Assembly (NCBI GenBank): GCA_947247005.1 | Contig: OX365955.1 | Location: 14,303,322 to 14,367,321, forward strand | Reading direction: 5' to 3' | DNA: 64,000 nt | Source of the DNA: Spisula solida | Taxonomy: Eukaryota; Mollusca; Bivalvia; Venerida; Mactridae | Part shown: one piece after another, positions 22,240-31,739 of the stretch | How positions within the stretch are numbered: the first letter of the stretch is position 1 | Layout of the letters: the number at the start of each line of letters is the position of its first letter | Notes under the pieces: generated by a model | What the model saw: the letters and a program-made list of their open reading frames with translations, nothing else | What the model was told of the DNA's origin: nothing | Database searches by the model: none | Translations under genes and position numbers: made by a program

Positions 22240-23168
22240 AGTCTGTCCGGGAATAATTGTTCCTTAGACCTCAACGTCCTAACAACACATTGTATCCACT
22301 ATATCACGTAATAAATCCAACACTGATGTATGCAGCAATATTAAGTTGATCACAACCATTTGTTTAAGTTCTTAATGACATTCAAGCATGTGTACAGAAA
22401 CACAAATCATTAAATAATAAACTCCACACACGAGGTACATTTCGGTGCTGTTTGTCAAAAAGTAACGATCGAACTTACAGAGAAAAAGACTGAAATGGAG
22501 CTTTAAAATAAACATTACACTACCTAAATTTGTTCACTTCAAGTGGATCGCATACATATTTACAGAATAATGGTTAAAAATCAACTTCGTCCGAAATCGA
22601 TTACCACTTTTACTTTGATGGGGCTATTTCCGCTGTACGGTGGGTACCAGTGGTACATTGTCCTGCACACTTTTCACGGGCAACACTTTAAACTTTCTAA
22701 TAACTTTCTTACAATTCACAGAAAAAAACAAAGAAACTTACACAATTTTTTAGGTAATGTTCAATCCAAAGATTTTGTAATATTTAAATCCATTAACTGT
22801 CACATAGGTTTAATTCCTTTCATTCCATAAAAACGACCACTTACAATACAGCTACAGTAACACAGTAATTCCCTCGCGCGTATCTGTACGTTTGGCTATT
22901 CGCCTGTCACGTGGTTTATGGCCAAGCCCAGACTCTTGCCCTGAGCCAATGAGCTAGTGAGCAGATGACAATAATTGGATAAACCCGATCATAACGGACG
23001 TACACTTAGAGCCACTTATAACAGTGCAGTTCTCAATTCCTAATCACTCTTTTGTTTGTGAATATTTTAACGAAATTTTGTATATTTCGTTGATAGTCGA
23101 ACAACTTAATCCAATATTCGAATTGTACGGTTCAGTGAACATCGCCCGTTGTACTTTTAAAATAACAT
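22240..23168. other. 5' flank of the FGFR-type gene
   Basis: Promoter and 5' UTR must lie here, but no TATA box or other clear signal was found at a fixed distance. The segment 22860-22960 is locally richer in GC, with CTCGCGCGTATC and a CACGTG at 22909-22914. Confidence 0.3.
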
Positions 23169-23173
23169 TTTAA

Positions 23174-23593
23174 CAGTGTAGCAATACCACGTGACTTTTG
23201 GCTACAGTTACAAGAAGAAATTTGTAAACATTGGAAAATAAAATAGCCATAAGTATTTTATTTCTTAATCGATTTCTATGAAATATACGCCACGCTAAGG
23301 GGAAAATTATTTGCTTTCCATGAAATATAAGATCTTTTTCAGCAGCTTTACCGATTTTTCCATTACCCTGTGAAAACTACACGTGCCACGGTTTCACAGG
23401 GTAATGGACTAAACGGCACATCCGCTTAAAAAGATTTTATATTTCATGGAAAGCAAATAATGTTCTCCTAAGCGTGGCGTAGATTTCATAAAAATCGATG
23501 AAGAAATAAAATATTTATGGCTACATTTGTGTTCCAATGTTTACAAATTTCTACTTGGAACTGTAGTAAAAACCACGTGGTATTGCTACACTG
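23174..23593. mobile_element. Palindromic MITE of 420 bp, TTTAA on both sides
   Basis: The two halves are inverted copies of each other almost to the centre: CAGTGTAGCAATACCACGTG at the left and CACGTGGTATTGCTACACTG at the right, meeting around TTACCCTGTGAAA..TTTCACAGGGTAA near 23370-23405. TTTAA flanks both ends (23169-23173, 23594-23598). It would fold into one long hairpin. Non-coding. Confidence 0.85.
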
Positions 23594-23829
23594 TTTAACG
23601 AATTTCACGAAAAAATGGTGAGACAGCGGTAAATAAAACTACACATTGTCATTTTCATTTAATTCCTAACTCATAAACACCAAAAACACGAAAGAAGATG
23701 TGTAACTTAATTGACGCCATGACGTCGTGTTTATCAAAACTGGTGTCACGATGTTTTACAATATTTCGGTTTAAAATAAATATGATTGGCATTCCGATAG
23801 GTAAATTTATGTGTTGTGCAATTATGGAA

Positions 23830-24765
23830 CCCCTATATGTTTTTGGACAATGCGAACTTTATCAGAATGGGGCTTGTTCACCACTACCATTGAGTTTACC
23901 CACTCAATTGGGGTGTTAACTTTGGCAATGATTCAGGCCTTTTCCATATTCTGAAGAACCATTTTGACTTTATTCTGTATGGCGATAGGGATACGTCTTG
24001 GAGGATGTACCACCGGGGCATGATTTGGATCTACCTTAATAGAGGATGTACCGGGTAAACGGCCAATACCTTTGAATGCCTCTGGGTAATCAGTTAGGAC
24101 ATATTTACAAGAAATATGTGTTTTGGGATCAACTGACATGATGATCTTGATCAGATTGAAATCAATACAGGTTTGTAATCCTCAGATCGGGGCTCTGTTT
24201 GTCTAATCTACATAAAATTCAACGTCTTGAGCATGGGACTTGTAACAACAAGGTAAAGTTTTCAATCCAAGAACGTGAATCTCAGAACCAGTATATGCAG
24301 TATGCTTTGCTTTGGGTTTGTCTGTGGGGGCTTTAACCTGGAGATTCTGATATTCGAACTCAGATATGATGTTACAGCATGCGCCTGTGTCTAGCTTAAA
24401 CTTAATGACATTGCATTTAGGACCCTCCTGTAAATCAACAAATACCCGATTCGTTGCAGCTGATTCAATAGCTCTTATACAGAAATCTTCACTGTCACTG
24501 TCCTCTATAATGTCATACACGTTTTTATTTTTTTAGCTCTGCAAACTGTTTCAAAATGGTTCCAATGCTTGCAGTGTCTACACTGTTTTCCCATTGCAGG
24601 GCACCTTTCCTTCTTTGTGTGATGTTGACCACAGTGTCCACATACTGACGATCTTCGAATAGGCTGATGTCTCTAATGTGACGACTTGTTTTTTGCGTTC
24701 GGACCACGATTAGTTTGTCCACCTTTTTGCACTTGAGTGTGATTATTTAGGTAATTTAATTTATT
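23830..24765 (-). pseudogene. Gypsy retrotransposon fragment: zinc knuckle, protease, start of RT
   Basis: On the minus strand, in order: a zinc-knuckle region (CGHCGQHH and CRHCKHWNHF, about 24690-24550), a retropepsin site FKLDTGACCNI (about 24395-24365) and an RT lead-in with IGRLPGTSSIKVDP and HPPRRIPIA (about 24080-23980). The zinc knuckle is in a different frame from the protease, and a stop interrupts the RT lead-in near 23935, so this copy is dead. RT homology fades at about 23830. Confidence 0.8.
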
Positions 24766-24844
24766 ATTAGATAAAGTCCAATGCTAATCAATTCAAAAAT
24801 CGACTTAATGTACATGTCTTTCGATAAAGATATTTTTCAATATA

Positions 24845-25516
24845 CAGGGTGTTAAAAAAGTTCGTAGACACTTGACTTTGTACAATAAATGCAAAACCAC
24901 AGTACAGTTTTAAAACTTTGTAGGAATGTAGAACTATACATTATCTTCATTTTGTGTGAAACAAATGCTATTATCTTCAAGAATATCTGCGCGTGACGTC
25001 ATGACGTCATCCTTGGTGATTCTGTAAACAGCAATTAAACAAGCAGTTTTATCGAAAGGCGGTTGTGTTGAAAAACGATGAATTTCTCCACAAGGGCTTA
25101 ATGTTGTTTTATACTGCGTTGCTGGTTATTAAATAAAATAACTCTCCAGCATTCTGGGTGATTCTTGTGGTTTGATTGTTAGGTGAAACGCTTAATATAG
25201 GAAAGAGTGTAGCGCTTCGGGAGGTACGCATTCTGGACGTCCTAACGGCATCTGAGCAAGGGGGTATATGATAACTAAACAATATTAAATATAAGCGATG
25301 TAAATATATCAGAAGTGTTGTAAAAGCACCGACAGATGCTGGAAACAAATTAAGTCATGTTTCTGTATGGGGTTACTTGCAAAAACCAACAGAAATGGTC
25401 TTTTCTTAAATACCCCACCCACCCGTATCTGACTGTGATATAACATAAGAAAAATGGCCTTTGCTCGAAAATATTACAACCTTTCTGCAAATGACTGGAC
25501 GAAAATTGTCTTCTAA
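24845..25516 (+). pseudogene. Degraded Tc1/mariner-type transposon
   Basis: Starts TACAGGGTGTTAAAAAAGTT, a terminal sequence style common in Tc1/mariner elements. Near its end the translation reads FARKYYNLSANDWTKIVF just before a stop, matching the conserved stretch that precedes the second catalytic Asp of IS630/Tc1 transposases. The rest is broken by stops, and no right inverted repeat was found. Confidence 0.4.
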
Positions 25517-25731
25517 GGTAAGTGTATTAAATATTTGTTCAATGAGCCAAACAAACTAAACGATTTTATATGGGAATCTTCGAAAGATAACGTTCCATAA
25601 GTGAACAACGCCAATAAGAGTGCAAAACGCTTAGTCCAGACGAGAGTCACCTAAACCTTGTTATATATAGTCCGGCCCGAAATCCCCGAAATTTGACCGA
25701 ACCTTGCAATGGAGTATAAAGTTTTTTTCTT

Positions 25732-25930
25732 TGCTGATTTCAGTAGACAAGACCTTTCGAATGGAATTTCTGACGGGTGACATTGTGTCACCCTTGAGCA
25801 TTCTGAGAAAATTGGGGTAAAAGTTCCAAAATATAAACGAAACTGCGAATTTTTGGAATCGGTGAACTACATTGTTATTTATAATCATATTCCATTCGAA
25901 AGGTCTTAATTGTCTACTGAAATCAGCACA
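25732..25930. repeat. Inverted repeat pair (GATTTCAGTAGACAAGACCT type)
   Basis: GCTGATTTCAGTAGACAAGA with CCTTTCGAATGGAAT at 25732-25767 is inverted as ATTCCATTCGAAAGGTCTTA with CTACTGAAATCAGC at 25890-25926. About 120 bp of spacer. Possibly a MITE. Confidence 0.65.
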
Positions 25931-26186
25931 GGGTATTGACGCATATTATTTTATGCGTGTGCGACCGCCTTATATCTCATATATGAATAAAGGGAAACAA
26001 CGATTTATTGTAGTGGTCTTTGATTTCAACGTAATAAACACACATAAACAAATGTATGGAGAAAATCCTCTTGCTATTCGATAGAAATATGATTTATCTG
26101 CAAGCAACACTAAACAAAACGATCATCAGGCCTAAATTAAGCGAGAAATTAACAAAACTGTCTCAGAATCACGCCATTTTTCACCG

Positions 26187-27357
26187 ATGTCGTTTTTTGT
26201 AAGCGACACATGTCCAGACTTGATACCAGATCTAGACTGTCACGTACACACGGTACTTAAGTCATTACCAGTAAGCAATAGTAAACATCAGCAGTTAAGA
26301 AATGCTACTGAAAATGACGCAGAAATGCAGACGCTGGCATCAGTAATTTCAAAAGGGTGGCCCGACGAACGGAAATTATGCCCTAAAACAGTATTAACAT
26401 ACTAGAATCATAGGGACGAACTGTCATATGAAAATGGCATTGTTTTCAAAGGTCAGAAACTAGTTGTTCCGACACCTATGAGAGACGAAATGATCGAGGC
26501 AGTACATGTAGGTCATTTCGGTATTGAAAAAACGACTGGACGTGCACGTGATATCATGTTCTGGCCATTGATGACCAAGCAGATATCAGACCACGTTCAA
26601 GGTTGCCAGATATGTAACCGACACAAAGACTCAAACATGCGGGAACGAGGTACCCGAGTTACCATGGCAAAATCTAGGCTGTGATTTGTTTACATGAGAT
26701 GGACAAGAATTTATGGTTTTAGTTGACGCGTATAGTCGGTACTTTGAAATAGACTTGTTACCTAACACCAAAAGTGTTACAGTCATTCGAAAGTTAAAAG
26801 TTCATTTCAGTAGATTTGGATCACCAATGAACTTAAAGACAGACAATGCAGCTATTTTTACATGTGAGCAATTTCAATTATTTCTCAAAGAATGGGATAT
26901 TATACACGAGACAAGCTCACCGACATTTGCTAGTTCCAATGGTTTGAGTGAAGTATATGTTAAAATTGCAAAACGACTTTAACAAAAAGCAAAGGAATCA
27001 AATACTGACATTTATATGCCATTATTGCAGTATCGCAACACTCCTCTCAAATGTGGTTATTCACCAGCACAATTGTTAATGTCAAAACGTCTGAGATCAA
27101 ACATACCAAGCAACAACAATCAGCTGTCACCCAAACTTGTTAAAACATCCCTTGTTAGAAAAACAATGAAAAATCACAAAATGAAATCAAAACAATATTT
27201 TGACAAGTCAGCAAGGAAATTACCATCACTAAATGTAGGAGAGTCAGTAAGAGTTCAACGCGGTACATTGTGGGAACCAGCAACTGTTATAGCACCATAC
27301 AACGACCATTCACACAACATACAGACTTCTAATGGTGCTAAAATAATAAAGTACTGA
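26187..27357 (+). pseudogene. Gypsy retrotransposon fragment: H2C2 zinc finger and integrase
   Basis: Several consecutive frames read an RNase H to integrase linker (about 26210-26475), an HHCC zinc finger (HVGHFG .. CQICNRH, about 26500-26625), and an integrase core with an Asp in VDAYSRYFE region, KTDNAA and a Glu after SNGLS (about 26715-26965), then the C-terminal tail with NVGESVRVQ (to 27357). Stops at about 26403, 26691 and 26980 and a shift near 26640 break it. RT and RNase H are missing on the left. Orientation is opposite to the Gypsy front end at 23830-24765. Confidence 0.8.
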
Positions 27358-27632
27358 ACATGAACTTTATGTCATTTGATACATTGTTGTTGTAAACGTA
27401 AATTTATTCCATAAATGTGAGGTAACAGAGGACAGCATATTCATTTGTGACAAGAAGTGTGAACTGATATGTGTTAAGAAACAAGGAAATCGAAATAAAA
27501 ATTTGTTGCTACATGCCTGCATGACTTAAAATATGATCAGCATACATGATCGTAAATATGCATAAAGCATACATTTGATTCCTCATTATTTTATAAAAAA
27601 TTGTTTTTGTTTCTTTTCAAAACAAGGGGAAT

Positions 27633-27785
27633 GTAGTATATCTTACATGTATATACATACTATGCACACACTGAATCAGAGAGTTATATTAAAGTTCTTG
27701 TACTTGATACACGTGTTTGTGTTAAATCTATTTGTACACCACGCTCTTGTGGAAAACTCATTCTGAGTTAACTTTATTGATATAC
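27633..27785 (+). repeat. Candidate 3' LTR of the plus-strand Gypsy element
   Basis: Preceded by a purine-rich tract (AAAACAAGGGGAA) and starting TGTAGTATATCTTACATG, as the 3' LTR after a polypurine tract would. It runs directly into the next, opposite Gypsy fragment near 27785, which suggests that it inserted there. Confidence 0.5.
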
Positions 27786-28475
27786 AAAATACAACAATAC
27801 CTTGATGAGCTGCAGAAGGAAGATCATGATAAAGGCTTATGGTCTTCTCCCTTAAAGATACTGGTACAACCAGCCTCTTGTCCTCTGACTTGTCACCAAA
27901 GTATAAAACCCCATCTATGAGATGAAACAGCGCCCTATTTAACCAGTAAAACTTTGTCGCTGGACTTGACAAAAACAGTTCACCATCCGGCAGCTCCTCC
28001 CCATTTTGCAGCCATGACAAAATGATATTCAATTCATCATCAGCTGACTGTGCATCCCGTAGTTCGGTCAATGACAAACCCCAGCTTGTTGGTTGAGAAT
28101 CACTTTTGGCTTCTGTGACACCACAGTATAACACATCATATGATCCCCCATTCCATGTCAGATCTATGAATACCTCATCTTCTACTTCCACTACTCCTTC
28201 CGCTGTAGCTTCTACGTTCTCCATGTCAATGTTCAACACCTTCAGATGATCAGATTCCTGACCATCAACATCTTTGGGACATTCCGACCCAAGCATAACA
28301 CCCTCCGTACAATGAAGTACAACTTCTTTTGTACCCTGAGGTACAACCTCCTCCCCTTCCAAGCTAATTCAGACCCAGGCATGTCTCCTTCCGTACTCTT
28401 AAGTACAACTTCCTTTGTACCCAGAGGTACAACCTCTTGTACAACCTCTTGAGACACCCTGACGACTTGATCCAC
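27785..28475 (-). pseudogene. Second Gypsy family fragment: linker before integrase
   Basis: Minus-strand frame with LSLTELRDAQSADDELNII, YFGDKSEDKRLVVP and HDLPSAAHQG, typical of the RNase H to integrase linker and the first residues of the HHCC finger in Gypsy elements. Homology stops abruptly after AAHQG at about 27785, where the neighbouring LTR begins. The 5' part (28250-28475) consists of a repeated Glu/Val-rich segment with two alternative frames. Confidence 0.7.
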
Positions 28476-28478
28476 CTG

Positions 28479-28640
28479 GGCCCGTATTCATAAAGCACCT
28501 AAGGTTACTAAGGGAAAAAATTCCTTATCTCCATATTTTACCTAAGGGAAGATATTCCCTTACTTTTTTCCCTCAACTTGACATGAGGAAATTCCTTAGG
28601 CAAGAATCTACCTTAGGGAAAAAAATACTTTAGGCGATAA
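28479..28640. mobile_element. MITE fragment with GGGCCCGTATTCATAAAG end
   Basis: Left end TGGGCCCGTATTCATAAAGC. The interior has several inverted CCTAAGG/CCTTAGG and AAGGGAA/TTCCCTT words. The matching right end is not found, so it is truncated. Confidence 0.5.
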
Positions 28641-28994
28641 TTTCGTTTAAAAACGATCACTGTATTTGTAAATATCACCTTCCAAGCACCTGTGTTACTA
28701 AAAATAGTAACAAAATACGGCGAAAAAAGTGCAATGAAATTTGAGATTTTCTTTTCGAGTTTTTCGCTTTATGTGAAGTTATCTTCGCATGAATTGCATA
28801 CTAGAGGGAATGGAACTATGTAACGGGGGTCTAACACTAGTGATATGGTTTGAAACTGATATTTTAACACTGTATCAGTTCCATTTTCATATTGATTTTT
28901 TTTTTGCAAATCGTCGAAATTCTCGAATTCATCTGTCAAAACATTGATGAAGATGCCTTTTTCAGCAAGATCTATTTATTAACCTAACACAAAT

Positions 28995-29072
28995 ACGGAG
29001 TACCTAAAGTACGTAAAGTAGAGTAAAGTGGCGTAAGGTGGCGCAAGGTGGCGTAAGGTGGCGTAAGGTGGC
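28995..29072. repeat. 10-bp tandem repeat (GTAAGGTGGC)
   Basis: About seven degenerate units, becoming more regular toward the right. Confidence 0.85.
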
Positions 29073-29383
29073 ATATAGAGTGGTTAAAACGATTGATTAA
29101 TGTTTACAAAAGAATGTATTTCACATAATAAATAAGCACGTTAATTTAAACACCCATACACACAATTTTGCATTTTTTGCAGTTTTGTGACGGCAACCAA
29201 CAGATTCAACACTAACCAATAATTTCCTACTACTTAACTTCACGCTGCGCAATTAATAAGTTAAATTGATTAAAGTACCTGCGAGACTTTATATGACGAC
29301 TACCTGTGAATATGACAAGTACCTGTGAAGATATTGCGGCTACATAAGGCCGAGAACCAACCAACCAACCAATTTGTTTTCCA

Positions 29384-29535
29384 ATATGGCGGACATTATA
29401 CGGAGATACACGGCCGGTCACAAAATGGATGCAGATAAATGCACTAACTTGTCTTGCTTAATTCGTAGTTTATTACAAGGTAGAAACGTATGTGATACTT
29501 ATCACAAGAAAATAACTGAGATTATGAGTGCCTAA
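29384..29535 (+). other. Short open frame starting ATGGCGGAC, doubtful
   Basis: A 50-codon frame MADIIRRYTAGHKMD.. ends at a stop in 29533-29535. There is a weak donor-like site at 29477. No homology recognised and no acceptor partner found. Listed only because the start context is good. Confidence 0.12.
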
Positions 29536-29587
29536 TGCATAGAAATAGAATGACAGTTACCTATAGCCAATGCATGTATCGTTTGCT

Positions 29588-29646
29588 AGTCGTCCGATGA
29601 CGGACGACTAATTTCGCTGTCTAGTCGTCCGGTGCCGGACGGCTAG
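29588..29646. repeat. Two adjacent perfect or near-perfect hairpins
   Basis: TAGTCGTCCGATGACGGACG ACTA (10-bp arms, 4-nt loop) is followed after 11 nt by CTAGTCGTCCGG and CCGGACGGCTAG. The two hairpins share the TAGTCGTCCG arm. Confidence 0.8.
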
Positions 29647-29689
29647 CCACTGCCGTCATGGCATCATTTATTAGAGGCACTAACAAATA

Positions 29690-31530
29690 CGACCAATTTG
29701 CTGTTTGCGGGGCGTAAATAGTACCAGCCAATTTGTCAGGTGTGTTTTGTTGCGGGAATAATGTACAGCTTTGTTTCCGCTAGGCGTATATATATATATA
29801 TACCTTTTGTTTTACCTTTGTAGACCGGTCATGAATAAGCTGGTAGCTTGTGTTGACCAATTGACGAGAAATCACTACTATATCCATTGCATGTGTGGTT
29901 ATGTACATTTTTAAAACTTATAGTCAAATTTATTGGATTTATGTTTCCAGGCTTTATTTAACGAGTTCTTGAAAATGTTCACGTTCTTACTCTGTACGCA
30001 CTCATCTGGTAGATCGTTCCAATTACTGGTTGTTCTGGTGACAAAGTTGTTCATACAGCTCTTATAGTTATGATGTCTTTTATTCAATTTCATATTATGT
30101 CCCCTAGTGTTTGCATTGGTATTTACAGAAATAGAGTTCAAATGCACCATGTCAAAATTATTCATAATTTTGTATAATTGCAGAACATCGGCTCTTTCCC
30201 TTCTATATATTAATGTTGGTAGTCCTAGACTGATTAGACGATCTTTGTAATCCATATGTGCAATTTCTTTTACAAGACGTGTAGCCCGTCGTTGAACTTG
30301 TTCAACCGCGACAATGTGCTTGTTAATCCACGGTGACCATATTACTGTAGCATATTCTAACTGCGGTCTTATAAGTGATTTGTATAGTATAAGAAACATG
30401 CTTCTGTCCATATATTCAAAACTTCTCTTAATAAGGCCCAGTTTCTGATTGGCTTTGTTCACAATCTGGATAATATGCTCGTTGAATTTTAGTTGACAAT
30501 CAAATGTTACTCCAATGTCTTTTTCACTTTCAACTTGGACTATTTCATTGTTTGACATGTTATATTTATGTTTGGGGTTTTTACGACCCAAATGCATAGA
30601 TTTACATTTTCCAGCGTTAAAACGCAATAACCATGTGTCTGACCACTCTGACAGATTGTCTAAATCTTCCTGAATAAGATCACAGTCCCCAGGTCCCTCA
30701 ATGTTCCTATAAAGTTTGGTGTCATCCGCGAATAATTTTACTGTAGATTTGACAACATTCGGAAGATCGTTTATAAACACTAAGAAAAGGATCGGGCCTA
30801 ACACTGATCCTTGTGGAATACCGCTTGCAACATCTACCTTGCTGGATAGAGCATTACCAACTCTGACACATTGTTTTCTTCCAGATAGAAAGTTCCGAAT
30901 CCATTTTAATATATTCCCACGTATCCCATAACTGTGTAGTTTGTTTAGTAATCGTTCGTGAGGAACAGTGTCGAACGCTTTCGCGAAATCCAAATAAATC
31001 GCGTCAATGCATCCACCGTTGTCTAATATTTCAAACCAATCATCAGTAACTTCAAGAAGCTGTGTAACACAAGAATGTTTCGATCTAAAACCGTGTTGAT
31101 GCGTTACAAATAGGTTGTTGAATTCCATATGGTGCACGATGTAATCTCGTAATATTGATTCAAAAACTTTACAGACAATACTAGTCAAACTAACTGGCCT
31201 GTAATTTTCTGCTTTTTGCTTATTTCCTTTCTTAAATAGCGGAACTACAACTGCCGATTTCCATTCCATTGGTAACTGACCAGTTTGTAACGACTTGTGG
31301 AATAACTTGGATAGATACGATCCCAGAATTTCAGAATTATCCTTCAGTATTTTCGGATGAACTTGGTCCTCCCCAGGAGATTTCGATGAATTCAATTTGA
31401 GCAGTTTTTTCACTACAATTTCTTGTGTCACGACAACGTCCAATAGCTCAGTTAAGAATACATATATATATATATATATATATATATGGATTAAGCCGCA
31501 GATAGTGTTAGAATGTACTCTCAAACATTA
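29690..31530. repeat. Dispersed repeat C interrupted by a LINE
   Basis: 29705-29790 (GGGGCGTAAATAGTACCAGC .. ) and 31484-31512 (GGATTAAGCCGCAGATAGTG) match consecutive parts of the uninterrupted copy at 13300-13420. The LINE lies between, bounded on both sides by (TA)n. Confidence 0.6.
29911..31467 (-). CDS. CR1/jockey-type LINE reverse transcriptase, 5'-truncated
   Basis: A minus-strand frame is open for over 500 codons. The residues encoded by the (TA)n at the right edge are not part of the protein. It covers the RT almost completely: NYRPVSLTS, the DFAKAFDTVPH palm motif, SGIPQGSVLGP, and the FADDTKLY catalytic motif, then the C-terminal part to ..SNKFDYKF and a stop at 29911. The upstream endonuclease is missing: the copy is cut at about 31467 at a (TA)n tract, as expected for an LINE truncated during insertion. 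A 3' UTR of about 100 bp runs to another (TA)n at 29788-29802. RT frame with no stops implies a recent insertion. Confidence 0.88.
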   Translation of the reverse strand: MYVFLTELLDVVVTQEIVVKKLLKLNSSKSPGEDQVHPKILKDNSEILGSYLSKLFHKSLQTGQLPMEWKSAVVVPLFKKGNKQKAENYRPVSLTSIVCKVFESILRDYIVHHMEFNNLFVTHQHGFRSKHSCVTQLLEVTDDWFEILDNGGCIDAIYLDFAKAFDTVPHERLLNKLHSYGIRGNILKWIRNFLSGRKQCVRVGNALSSKVDVASGIPQGSVLGPILFLVFINDLPNVVKSTVKLFADDTKLYRNIEGPGDCDLIQEDLDNLSEWSDTWLLRFNAGKCKSMHLGRKNPKHKYNMSNNEIVQVESEKDIGVTFDCQLKFNEHIIQIVNKANQKLGLIKRSFEYMDRSMFLILYKSLIRPQLEYATVIWSPWINKHIVAVEQVQRRATRLVKEIAHMDYKDRLISLGLPTLIYRRERADVLQLYKIMNNFDMVHLNSISVNTNANTRGHNMKLNKRHHNYKSCMNNFVTRTTSNWNDLPDECVQSKNVNIFKNSLNKAWKHKSNKFDYKF

Positions 31531-31739
31531 CTGTAATGAAATCGGATGCACATTTCATAAAATTATTTCGTGCTTCCATCACATTTCTGTGAAGTATACA
31601 TGATCTGACTGTGTATCAAATTAACGATATACAAAATTTAGCTTCCGGTTGATAAACGAGGACACAGTCTAAGAAGCTCGAAATTGGACCGTTTCGTTGA
31701 TTTTTCTGCCAAATCCAGGTGCAGTGAACATTGCTCGCA
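31531..31739 (+). promoter_or_regulatory. Upstream region and 5' UTR of the cytochrome b5 reductase gene
   Basis: About 210 bp lie between repeat C and the start codon. No TATA box is placed usefully, so a TATA-less start is likely. Any proximal promoter must lie here or within the adjoining repeat or LINE. Confidence 0.35.

Noticed and set aside
22543..22830. 95-codon plus-strand open frame as a gene
   Set aside because: No domain, no splice partners, and it lies in the upstream region of an oppositely oriented gene.
26187..27357. Functional integrase gene
   Set aside because: Several stops and a frame change interrupt the domain.
31468..31524. N-terminus of the LINE frame (Ile-Tyr repeats)
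   Set aside because: Encoded by a (TA)n tract and flanking repeat. The LINE proper starts at about 31467.
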